From NCBI RefSeq assembly GCF_003086295.3, contig NC_092053.1:119432445-119496444 (forward strand): a stretch of 64,000 nt of DNA, given 5' to 3'. Every line of letters begins with the position of its first letter. Position 1 is the stretch's first letter. The notes under the pieces were generated by a model. That model saw only the letters and a list, made by a program, of their open reading frames with translations. It was not told where the DNA came from and searched no databases. This DNA is from Arachis hypogaea. Lineage: Eukaryota > Streptophyta > Magnoliopsida > Fabales > Fabaceae. The position numbers and the translations under genes were made by a program. This document shows positions 1 to 10,349 of the stretch, in pieces.

Positions 1-4
1 ATAC

Positions 5-2124
5 CTTGTCTATTTCAAGATCCGCTAATTGATTTATTCCAACAATGTACAAATGCATGAAGAAGTAAGCTGCCATACACTTAAAACAACAGAACCTCAA
101 TATTAGTAAAACACTTCATAAAAGATATAACTAAACAAAATAAATATACCTCACATTTGATTAAATATTTTTTATAATTTAATAAAATATTTCGTTAATT
201 CTAATATTTTTGTTATGATAAAAATTTAATTGTAAAATCGGATATAATATAAGGACATAATTTAAAAAAATATAAAAAATAATTAAAAATTTAATAAAAT
301 TATTATATAAATAAGAATCATTAAACCTTTTATCATGGTCAAATAAATATAATCACCTATTAACCATATGCATGCATTTAACAATTTTATTTTGACCACG
401 TGGATGAGTTGGCTATTACTGCGCATTTAACAATAATCATGCTATGATTATTCAAAGTTCAGAAAATAATTTTACTTTAACTTAAAGTTATGTATATGAT
501 ATTCACTAAATTATAATCATATTATTACGTACTAGAGATACTATGCAGTTCACATACGCTAAGTTCACTTTAAAATAACTATTATATGATTATTTCAAAT
601 TTGATTAAGTTACTGCTTCTACGAACTTCATTTTGTACACCGCTAATTCCAATATTTAGTCATTAAAAAAAATAATAATCTAATTGCAATTCATGCCTAT
701 ATAAAAGTCATGTACAGACTTATTGGAACATATAGTGTTTAATTAAGTGTCACGTGAGATGAAAAATGTTATGTTTATGTGACTGAGTAATATTATTCTA
801 GACAAATTATTTTTAGGTTTTAAACCTATTTTGTCTTTCTAATATAGATTATATTATTAGTGTTAACTCACTTGCAAAAAGCCATTAAAAAATGCTGGAT
901 ATAATTCTGTTAAATTGTCCACTGCAAGAAGCGATGTGGAAAGTGAACCCACTACCTGTCAAAAATTAAATAAATAAACAAAATATTTTAAAAGATGCAG
1001 CATATAGTAATTAATTATTATTTTGTTCAAAGATTTAATTTCTATAGTGAAGAGAAGAATGAGATTAACCATGGCAATGAATGCGTAAAATCTGCTAAAC
1101 TTGCGGAAAGCATCTAAAGCATCAATGATGGACTTCAAGATGCTTTGTGAATGTGGTTCAGCTTCATGTGATTGTGTCACATTCATAAGGTACTTCTTTT
1201 CATCATATTTATCACATGTTGTAATTGTAGATCCTCTTTCAAAAATGCTTCTGGAATTGTGCTTCCAATTATGCTGCAGAGATGTCTTCAAATTATATTC
1301 TTTTGAGAATTTGAGACTCTTATTAGGCAATGAAGCTCTTGTTACATAACAACCTGAATAATCATATTAATATCTTAGTAGGGGCCAGACATTAAAAATT
1401 CAAATATCATCATTATTTATTTAGTGAGTTTCTAATTTAGGATGTATGTTGCTGCGTGGCAATTTTTTAAGAAAAACTTATTTATTGACATTGAGAATTT
1501 TATAATGGACGGCATATTGAAATTGAGAAATTTAGAAGATTATGAATAAATTGTTATAATTTGACTAATTTGATTTATGATTAGATTTTTTATTTTATAT
1601 ATATATATATATATCGGGATTATAACGTAACAAAGTGGGAGAAAAATTAAAATAGAAAGTTATGTGACTTTTAAAGTGATTATATAACACGTTTAAGTTC
1701 TTGACAACTAACCATATATATTGTAATATCAAGTTGACCTGTAATTTGCATTCTTGAAAAATGCTTTTCAAAAGTTGAAAAATGTTGGATAACGTAATCA
1801 ACTATTTTAATTATCATAGTAAAAACTTCATTCAAAACAAATGTCGTATTCCGATATGAATTATAAATTATGTATGTTTATAATACGTTAAATTTTTTAA
1901 TCATTAATTTTTTAATCTTTCGAAAGAGTAAAAGTGACATATAATAAAAAAAATTGAAATAAGATATTGTCTATTATTAACATTTATATTTATAAATAGA
2001 GAGTGTTTGCGATAGCTATGTTGGTCAATGACTATAGTGGCTAAAATTTAATTAGCCTCTGTGTGTAAGCAACATATGACATAAACAATATTTTAATTAG
2101 AAATTTTGATTTACACTTAATAAA

Positions 2125-2163
<39 letters not shown>

Positions 2164-4448
2164 AAAGATAGAAAACTCGAATTCGTAACTTTTTAATTGA
2201 ATATGGGGAGACTATGCCGTTTGAGCTATAGTTCAAGCTATATTACGGTAAGTAGTTTATAATTGTTTACCTAGAGATATAATTTTCATCATGAAAATAT
2301 GAAATAAAAAAATTAATTAGGGAAAAATATCAAATATTAGAACGAAGTTTAATTAGTAGGGGCAAGCTTATACCACTTGCCGTAGAATAGGTCTGAAAGT
2401 TTCCCACTACTACTGAAAATGATAGTCCAGTGTGAAGGAATAATGCATTTTAATTTGTATTTCTAAGAATTTGCATTAAAAGACAGAGGGGATGGTGACA
2501 TCCCAGAAAGCTTTTAGGATGAATTTATGGGATGGCTTAGTCGAATGGTGGGTAATATTAGAGATATAATTATTTATGTATTTAATTTTATTAATATAAA
2601 TTTTTCAAAAATAATATTTTAATAAGTGTATTATTTTAATATGTTTATACTATTGGTTACTGCAATGGTAGTATTTTAAAAATTATTATTTTAAAATAAT
2701 TTTTTATTATTTAATAATATTTTTTTTTAAATATTACTAAAAAAGTATTATTAAAATATAAAAAATATAATTTTAATTTTAATAATATTTGTATAAACGG
2801 TACGCATAACTACTATAATTATTGTAAATATAGACATGTTAAAAATTATTGTCTAAATATGATATTAGAATTTTTATGATTTAAAATTTTAGAATTTAAA
2901 CAAATTTAGTATGAGATAAGTTTAAAAAATTATATAAAAATTTATATAAATTCAAAAAAAAATTTTATATTAAACATAATTATTTATATATTTTTTTCAT
3001 TGGTTTAAATTTTTACTGGAAGTGGTATTTTGACCTGACAAATCTAATGGGCATGAAGGAGAGAGAGAGGAAGAAAGAGACAGCTTTTGGTCCTTAATGA
3101 CATTTAATTTAATTTTATCCATTTGGTACGTACTTAATGAATTGGATTGTGACAGAAAGGGAGAACACAATCTACTTCCTCCGATCCGTTTGAGATTGCA
3201 AACCTGCATGCTTGCTTTTACATCACCATCAAAACCCTACCTTAACTCTTTTCAATGCTTGCTTCCTACTTCAAGCCTCTTCCGCTTCTCTCAATTCCAT
3301 CACAGTGAACTTAAAGCTGCCATACTCACTAATATTTCCGACCTTTATAATACATTCTTATCCTAAATTACTACTAAATTAAACGTAGAAATAAGGGGAT
3401 GCTCCATAATGACGCAGAAAACGTTTTTTTAAAAGATATTTGTTAATAATTAAAATTTAACACATACAATCACTTAAATCATGTTATTTTTGTCAAAATT
3501 AGGTCAGACAAATTAATTTGACCGAAAAACAGTGAATCAAATTTTGAATCCGTCTAAATTAATATTATTTTTTATAAAAAATGACTACAATATTTCTATT
3601 ATATAAAATGACTAAAATACTCTTATTATATATATTAATTTTGAAAATTCTAAATTCTAGCCCTTTTCTTCTCTATCGTTATAGGGTTAGAATGTAAAGT
3701 TTTCAATATATATATATATATATATAGGGATATTTTAGTTGTGTTTTATAAAAAATATTAATTTATACCGGTTTAAAAATTTAATTTATTAATTTTTTTG
3801 CTAAACTGATTTATCCAATCTAATTTTAATAAAAATAATATAATTTAATTGATTATATGTGTTAAATTTTAATTTTTAAAAAATATTTAAAAAAAAGATC
3901 TTTTTAACATCTTTATCTAAGTGGCTCTCTAGAAATAAATATTAACCATGTATATTGTTACATATATAATTATTTATATTGTCTCTTTTTAACCGTTTAA
4001 ATTTTTAAAATGAGTAGTTTTATGACGGAATATCAAAGCTCATTGTCCGAAAATTTAAAGTTCAATTCTTAATGAATTTCATAAAAAAAAAAAAGCAAAC
4101 CAAAAACAGGCTTTTGTTTGAGGAGAGTATTAAATATAAACTATTCATATTGTTTCTTTTTATCGGTTTAAATTTTTAGGACGAGTGATTTCATGATATA
4201 TGTTTTATCTTTGCAACCAACATATCACAATTCTTTTTTTATTTTTTTTTTTTCAAGTGTAGTGTGGATAACAATACATTTATGTATGAGGGATCCTCTT
4301 TCTTGTTATTAATAAAGGGAAAACGAGAATATATAAAGACATTCATATACTCTTGAAAATAGTGGAAAACAGTTAAGGAAAATATACCTCTGGTGGTGAC
4401 AATGGAGGGAGCTCTTGAAAATGAGGCAGCAACAACACCAAAAGCCAT
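5..4448 (-). CDS. UbiA-family aromatic prenyltransferase, 5' part of a split gene (exons 1-4)
   Basis: Four exons, each on AG/GT borders, join in frame on the minus strand: 4448-4388 (61 nt), 1353-1070 (284 nt), 955-872 (84 nt) and 79-5 (75 nt), about 168 residues. The gene continues past the left edge; relatives have about 400 residues. Exon 1 starts MAFGVVAASFSRAPSIVTTR and exon 2 continues with a basic, Ser/Asn-rich stretch, as in a plastid transit peptide. The second half of exon 2 and exon 3 resemble the linker and first membrane segment of homogentisate phytyltransferase-like enzymes. Exon 4 holds NQLADLEID, matching NQxxDxxxD, the first Mg2+/prenyl-diphosphate motif. Known family members in plastids attach prenyl groups to homogentisate or, in legumes, to flavonoids and stilbenoids; the substrate cannot be told here. 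Intron 1 is about 3.0 kb and carries a MITE and a SINE. I see no stop or frameshift, so it may be functional. Assignment is by recognised motifs and exon continuity. Confidence 0.82.
2124..2245 (-). mobile_element. SINE-like element, reverse, in intron 1
   Basis: On the minus strand it reads from a tRNA-like A-box (TAGCTCAAACGG near 2230) through a B-box-like GAATTCGAG to CTATCTTTGGTAAA and an (AT)n tail at 2126-2158. The TTCGAGT..CTATCTTTGGTAAA part matches the shorter SINE at 16423-16484, so both belong to one family. I could not find a clean target duplication here. Confidence 0.55.
3061..3366. other. Less AT-rich stretch in intron 1, open on the plus strand
   Basis: An open plus-strand frame runs 3097-3366 (89 codons) in sequence richer in C and T than its surroundings. 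The product has no domain I recognise. It lies inside intron 1 of the prenyltransferase, so it is more likely intron or repeat sequence than a gene. Confidence 0.2.
3395..3929. mobile_element. Mutator-type MITE with 9-bp target duplication
   Basis: Long terminal inverted repeats: the left arm (about 3395-3560) and the reverse complement of the right arm (about 3760-3929) share the core AAAATTTAACACATA and flanking sequence. The 535-bp element is bracketed by TAGAAATAA at 3386-3394 and 3930-3938, an exact 9-bp duplication as made by Mutator-like transposases. There is no coding capacity. It sits in intron 1 of the prenyltransferase gene. Confidence 0.8.
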
Positions 4449-4545
4449 TGTTTTGGACAGAAATCAGCAAATTAAAGTTTCAAGTTTGGGACCAGTTTAC
4501 TAATGACGAGCATGCATGACAAGATCCAACAAGTATATATAACGA
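4449..4545 (-). promoter_or_regulatory. Core promoter and 5' UTR of the prenyltransferase gene
   Basis: Read on the minus strand, a TATATATA box lies at 4541-4534, about 86 bp upstream of the ATG at 4448, a good spacing for a plant gene with a 5' UTR of some 50-60 nt. CATGCATG at 4511-4518 is an exact RY repeat, the element bound by B3 factors of the ABI3/FUS3/LEC2 group. It lies between the TATA box and the ATG, so a regulatory role is uncertain. The segment recurs near 8022-8085. Confidence 0.5.
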
Positions 4546-7500
4546 AAATCTTCAAGACAAGATAAGCTAAGACTCGGTTTTAATAATACTGGAGATATTA
4601 TAGTCAACTACTAGTGGCTTGCGGATGCATGCAAGCAATGATTTTGTTTTTTCCTTTTGAATTAGTCACTCTTGATTTGGTTTCTTAATTAAATTTATTT
4701 CGTTAATCAATTTGGCTTTTCAGATTTCAAAGGTTTGGAGATGTTTTATAAACATAAAGTACGACTACTTAGTTTATTTGTAGTATGTATATAATATAAG
4801 ATGCATTATAAAAGTATATCAATAAAGTTATAGTAGTTGAAACAGAAAGAGTTAATACGAAAGGAATCAAATGATCAATCAAATGATACTTTAAAGACTT
4901 TTCTATCTTCGTTAACTCTTGTTATAACTCAGAAATCGTATACAAATTAGTTAATTCAACATGAATAAAAATATCAAGTTTATAATATCATGCTTGCATT
5001 TTAATGTGAAATTTCTCTTAATCGCTGAGATCATCCGAATAAAATTGTTCTACTAATTCACATACTTTATCGATATTAAAGTTCATAATATTAGAGATCA
5101 TTAATATTTAGATTGAATTAAACTTTTATTTATACTAAGTTAAATACTAAATATATTTTTCAAAAAAAAATTAAATCATACCTAATAATATACTACTATT
5201 AATTTTTAAAAAAAAAAAAACTGGAGCCCGTATGTTCATCTCTCACACTATATTCATTTAATAGTGTTTAATATGCGTGTCTTAGCTTTCTTGTACAATT
5301 GTATCTTAATTAAAAAATAAAAAAAATATTTTTTGGAACACGTTTAGATAAGTTAAATACTATTACGTGTTAACATATATAACATTTTTCTTGAAATTAG
5401 TCTAAAAATAATATACATTATTTATTAAAATAAAACATTATTTTAAATATTTTATATAATTATAAAAATATTAAAATTTTTAAAATATTAATTTATATTT
5501 TAATATCAATAAAATATTATGATATTATTGTAATTTATTTAAAAATATTTTATATTCATTCAATATTATCTTATACATATATTTTTATGTCTAATTGTGT
5601 CTTAATAAAAAATAAAAAATATTTTTTAAAATATATATACATACACTTAAATATTATTACATTTCAATATATCTAATTTTTTAATTTATATTTTTAAAAT
5701 AAATTTAGAAATAATATATATTATTATTTATTAAAATTAAATATTATTTTAAATATTTTATATAATTAAAAAATATTTAAAATATTAATTTATATTTTAA
5801 TATTAATAAAATATTATAATATTATTATAATTTATTTGAAAATTATTTTATATTATATTATATTATATATATATATATATATATTCGTATTTTATAACAA
5901 ACTAAAATTAATGTGTTCATGTATCTCTTGTCAAATTGTATCTCGTGTTCGTCTTAGTGTTTGATAGTTATATAATATCAACTCTGTGTCTTTGTAACCA
6001 GAAGATGCCAATTTAGTCTTATATTAAAAAAAAAAAATAATCTATCAAAAAGAGGAAAAGAACAAAAGAGGTGTTGCTTTTATGAGTTTATCTTATTAGC
6101 TTATTCCCTATGGGTCAAATCAATATTATTCTATTATTAGCACAATGATAGACATACAACGAGGAAGAAATTTTATACATGGTCACAAATTTGAATGATT
6201 AAAAGTCAATTAAAATTTATTTGAACAACTAAATTGAATCTTTACTCTTCTTTGCTCTTAATAAATCCAGATATTATTTTAGGAATTTAACTAATTCGGT
6301 ATTGAGAATACTGGAGATATATAATATAGTCAACTACTACATACTGCCTCTCGGATGCATGCAATCAATATATATTTTTTTAATTAATGACTTAATTTGG
6401 TGTCTTAAATTTATTATGTGAATCAATTCGGTTTTTCAAATTTCAAAATATGGAAATGTTATATAATCCCAACTTTAATTTTGTCAGCCGTTTTGGCCTC
6501 ATTGAAACAAAAAAGAAAACAAAAATAGTGTTACTTCTAGAGTCGAACTTAAATTCTTAATAGCTTGTAGCTTATCATCTATTAGTCCAAATCATTATTA
6601 TTCTATTATCTCATGTAACTTAGATCTGGGGGTGGGAAACCGGAAGCCACTCCGCCAAAAATCTGCTATATGACAGATTAGTCTGTCTTATTTTATTTAG
6701 TGAGGTGGTCTTAATTTTTTTTTTTATTTTGCTTAACAGCAGATTAGTAGACCAAGTTTGTTAATTTTTTTTATAAATTATTAAATATTAAATAATATAT
6801 ATAATTTTAAAATCACTTTAATAAATTTATAATTTTTAAAGACATAAAAAAATTATAATTTTTATATTTATAAATATTAAAATTTTTATAATTATAAATA
6901 TATAATAAATATAATTATAAACTAAATTTTTTAAAATAAAATAATAAAACTAACATTATAGAAAGCAAAACAAACACTGTTCAAAAGATATAATTAAACA
7001 TCTTTAAAAGTTTATAATCAATCAAACATAAAACATAATTTAAAATATAACTTAAAACATCTATCTTCATTCTCTTGTAGATCAATAACATAATAGAAAT
7101 TTATAAAAAAAAGTTTTAACCAAAAAACGTCTGGTCCGTCAAAAAGATCTGGCTCGCAATGCCGAAGCCTGCTGAAGCCCGCCAAAGTTCACGAATTAAG
7201 CGGTGCGAGTTAGGCAGATTTTTAAAATTTGACAATTTTAAATTTTCAGTCAAACCCATCTTTTTTAAGGAATTATGCGAACCAATCCTACAGATTTTGG
7301 CCCATTTGCTATCCTTGCTTAGATCTCAAGTAAGGAGAAGATTTGTTTCATTTCTAGGGCTAGAACGGTGGTAATTCCACTAATTATTAAGGACACTCTT
7401 TTCTAGAAGTTGAGTAAATTTTTGAACTGTTTTACAGAAATTTCAATATTAGTAATAGAGTAATGTTTGGTAATCAATATTTTTAGTTAATATTAATTAA

Positions 7501-8552
7501 TCTTTTAAAAATTATTTTATTTATTTTAAATTTTAAATTTTAAATTATACATTTTTAATAAAAAATTTTAAATTATAATTCAAAACATTAAAATTGATAA
7601 CTATTGACTAACACCAAGTGATTCCTTATACTTTTTCGTAGTAATGAACTAGTTTTGTTTGTACTTGTAGGATGGATAAAAACATTTTTTTTTAAATTAA
7701 AACATAAGCATTTATTTCATTCGAGTTATTTTTTTTTACTTTTTTCAAAATATATAAAAATAAATGACAAGCACTTTTTTTTAAGTTTTTTCAGAAATTT
7801 AAATTTTCAATTTTATTTTTAAATGAAAAAAAATTCTTTTAAGATTAGAATGGCTTAATTGTGTTAGAAACTGAAAATGAGATTAGCATTAAAAAAATTA
7901 GAAATGTAAATTTAATATGAAATTAAAACAACTCAAATATTCTTTAATTTACTCAATTTTAAAAAGATTAAAATAATTGTGTAGAATTAATTTCGAAAGG
8001 CTAAAATATTCTTACGAGAAGTATACTAACGACGATCATGCATGAAAAGAAGACGGAAGAAGTATATATAAAGGAAAATCTTCAAGAAAAGATAAGATTC
8101 AGTATTAAGAACACTGGAGATATTATAGTCAACTACTAGTGGCTTGGGATGAATGCAATCAATATATATATTTTAATCAATGATTTGATTCAGTTTCACA
8201 AATTATTTCGTTAATCAATTCGGTTTTTCGTTCAAATGTCGAAGATGTTATATAATATATATCAACTTTGTCTTAGGGATTATTAATTTAAATTGGTCAA
8301 GTAGTCAGTTTATTTATTTATTTAAAATAAATATTAAAATTTAAATTTTATATTATATATATAATAATTTATTAGTAAAATATAAATTATTAAATAAAAT
8401 TTAAATTCGTGATAAATTAATTTTAATTTATTAATTAAAAAAAAACCTTGATCATTAGACGAGGCGGTTTTAGCCTTATTAAGAAAAGAAAAAACAAAAA
8501 TAGTGTTGCTTTCATGAGTTTATCTTAGCTTATTACCAATCAGTCAAATCAA

Positions 8553-8620
<68 letters not shown>

Positions 8621-8770
8621 GCACAATGATAGAAATATACAGGGGAAGAAATTTTATAAGTCTCAAATTTGAATGATAAAAAGTCAATTAAAATTTAAGC
8701 AATTAAATTGAATCTTTATTTTTTACTTAATTAAAGAACTTATATTCAAATATTATTTTAAGATTTTAAC
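4494..8770. repeat. Three diverged direct copies of the prenyltransferase upstream flank
   Basis: A segment containing GGAGATATTATAGTCAACTA and, about 100 bp on, a TTCGTTAATCAATT-like stretch recurs at about 4494-4760, 6283-6480 and 8022-8260. A second block (GTTGCTTT.ATGAGTTTATCTT followed by AGCACAATGATAGA) occurs at about 6070-6250 and 8505-8770, with a partial copy at 6490-6610. Copies 1 and 3 keep the CATGCATG and TATATATA motifs of the promoter. No exon is attached to copies 2 and 3. Between copies the DNA is AT-rich: 4780-5900 holds internally repeated AT stretches without genes. Confidence 0.65.
6626..7317. mobile_element. hAT-like non-autonomous element
   Basis: The left end CTGGGGGTGGGAAACC and the reverse complement of the right end (CAAGGATAGCAAATGGG) are related imperfect inverted repeats of the kind seen in plant hAT elements. 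The flanks ACTTAGAT (6618-6625) and GCTTAGAT (7317-7324) agree at 7 of 8 bases, fitting an 8-bp hAT duplication. The body is AT-rich; the open frame at 7159-7374 crosses the right end and is not a gene. Confidence 0.55.
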
Positions 8771-9029
8771 TGATTTGATCTCATAGTTTAGATCTCACGT
8801 AAGTAGAAGACTTTTTTAAAAGTTGATTAAATTTCTAAAGTATTCTCAAAAAATGATATGATATCACTATATCTAATAGTTTAAGTCGATGGAAAAAAAA
8901 AAAATAGTTATATTTCTAACTTTTTTTTTAAATAAAAATCTTTTTGGCCTTCTTTAGTTTTTATTTTGTTTTCGTCTTATACTAAAATTTATTTTTTTTT
9001 AGGATTCAATAAGGATCGTACTTTATACT
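7330..9029. other. AT-rich intergenic DNA with an (ATT)n microsatellite
   Basis: Apart from the third upstream-flank copy (8022-8260), the only structure is a pure ATT run of about 23 units at 8551-8620. I see no gene or RNA in the rest. Confidence 0.6.
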
Positions 9030-9250
9030 CGTTACAAGAAAAATGTTGAGTATTATCAAATTTATCGACGTTCATTACCATCGGATTTAATTTGGGCTTT
9101 TGCGGCAGATACTACTTACCGTTAATTTTTCGAAATATTTACCATCGGATTTTATATTCTAACTCTAAATCCGACGATAATAAGTGATTCCGACGATAAG
9201 AATGGTTTAAAATTCAAACGCGAACCTCTCTCTCTCACAAATGACTCATG
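9030..9250 (+). mobile_element. CACTA transposon 5'-end fragment
   Basis: CGTTACAAGAAAAATG at 9030 differs from the CACTACAAGAAAAA type terminus at two bases. It is followed by subterminal CCATCGGATTT/TCCGACGATAA repeats and by TTCAAACGCGAACCTCTCTC, which matches the equivalent 5' segment of the large CACTA at 42466-42490. No partner end is visible nearby, so this is an orphan end. Confidence 0.6.
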
Positions 9251-9859
9251 AACAACAAAAAATAAGTCCTCGATCAAATTATTTAAAAATGTGATAAAAA
9301 TAACTAAAAAATATTATATTTTTTATAAGGACAAAAATTTTTTTGTATTAAACAAATAACTTATGTATTTTGATATGATCCTTTGTGGTAATATTCGAAT
9401 AACTATTTAGGTATACACAAAAAATAAAAGCAAAATATAATATATTTAATATCTAGTTATTTTTTGTTACGTTTTTAAATTTTTTGAAAACTTATTTGTC
9501 GTTTGTATTTTTTAGGGTTATTTTTATAAATATCATTATAATAGTTTAGTTACCCTTTATTTCAACCTAGGATATTTATTCGTATTTATCTTTAAAAAAT
9601 ATAAAAACAAATGATAAGCAATTTTTAAAGTTTTTTTAGAAATATAAAAATTTAAATTTCATTTTTAAAAAAACTGAAAATAACCTTCTAAGATTAAGAT
9701 TGTTTAATTGTGTTAGAAATTGGAAATGAGATTATCAAAAATAAAATTATAAATGTGAATTTAATATAAAAACAACTAAAATACTCTTTTGTCAATTTTA
9801 AAAGGCAAAATTAACCTTTTAGGATTAGTTTAAAAAGGCTAAAATATTTTTATAAGATT
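9251..9859. other. AT-rich spacer before the copia element
   Basis: Low-complexity AT-rich sequence without open frames or recognisable repeats ends. It resembles 7680-8020 and 15790-16260 in wording (runs such as CTTTTAGGATTA and GTGTTAGAAATT), so it belongs to a diffuse local repeat. Confidence 0.4.
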
Positions 9860-10248
9860 TGATAAGAGTGCTGAACCACAAGCCATAGAAGCTGCTAAAA
9901 CTACTAATGTTGGTGTGCTGAGTTTCGTGAACCACAAGTCAGTTTAAAAGAAGTTAATTTGCTGAACTGTTAGTATGCTTAGCTGTACACTTTCTGTTTT
10001 GAGTAGTTTGTTAGAATTCAGTTACAGTTAGACTTCTAGAATCTGTTGAGTGTTCAGTTAGATGCTTCTAGAGCTAGCTTATACTTGTACATATAAAAGC
10101 ACACTCACCCCTACTGCAAACTCAGTTCTGATGCAATAATCACAAAATGCACACTTACAAAGCTCAATTCTTTCTGTTCTCTCTATTCCTTCTTCTTCAA
10201 TCTCTTACTCTTCTTCTAAGTTGTTATATGAGTTTCTGGTACCTTTCA
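9860..10248 (+). repeat. Copia 5' LTR
   Basis: It starts TGATAAGAGTGCTGAACC and ends CA just before the primer-binding site. TATAAAAG at 10092-10099 is a good promoter TATA box. The last 106 bp (10143-10248) have no counterpart in the 3' copy. Confidence 0.8.
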
Positions 10249-10262
10249 TGGTATCAGAGCTC
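10249..10262 (+). promoter_or_regulatory. Copia primer-binding site (initiator tRNA-Met)
   Basis: TGGTATCAGAGCTC directly follows the LTR. TGGTATCAGAGC is the standard plant copia site complementary to the 3' end of initiator tRNA-Met. Confidence 0.9.
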
Positions 10263-10349
10263 TAGGTACCACAGCTTCCGCAAGCTGCTGAACAAGATCT
10301 ATCTCAAGAAAGATGGCACATAATTTTGTAGCACGCAACTCCAATATCC

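Noticed and set aside
959..1330. A single 123-codon minus-strand gene
   Set aside because: The frame is exon 2 of the prenyltransferase read on through intron 2; splice borders at 1353 and 1070 explain it better.
4239..4448. A 69-codon minus-strand gene
   Set aside because: Only its first 20 codons are exon 1; the rest is intron after the GTATAT donor at 4387.
8551..8620. CRISPR-like or other regular repeat array
   Set aside because: It is a pure ATT microsatellite with no spacers; the window is eukaryotic.
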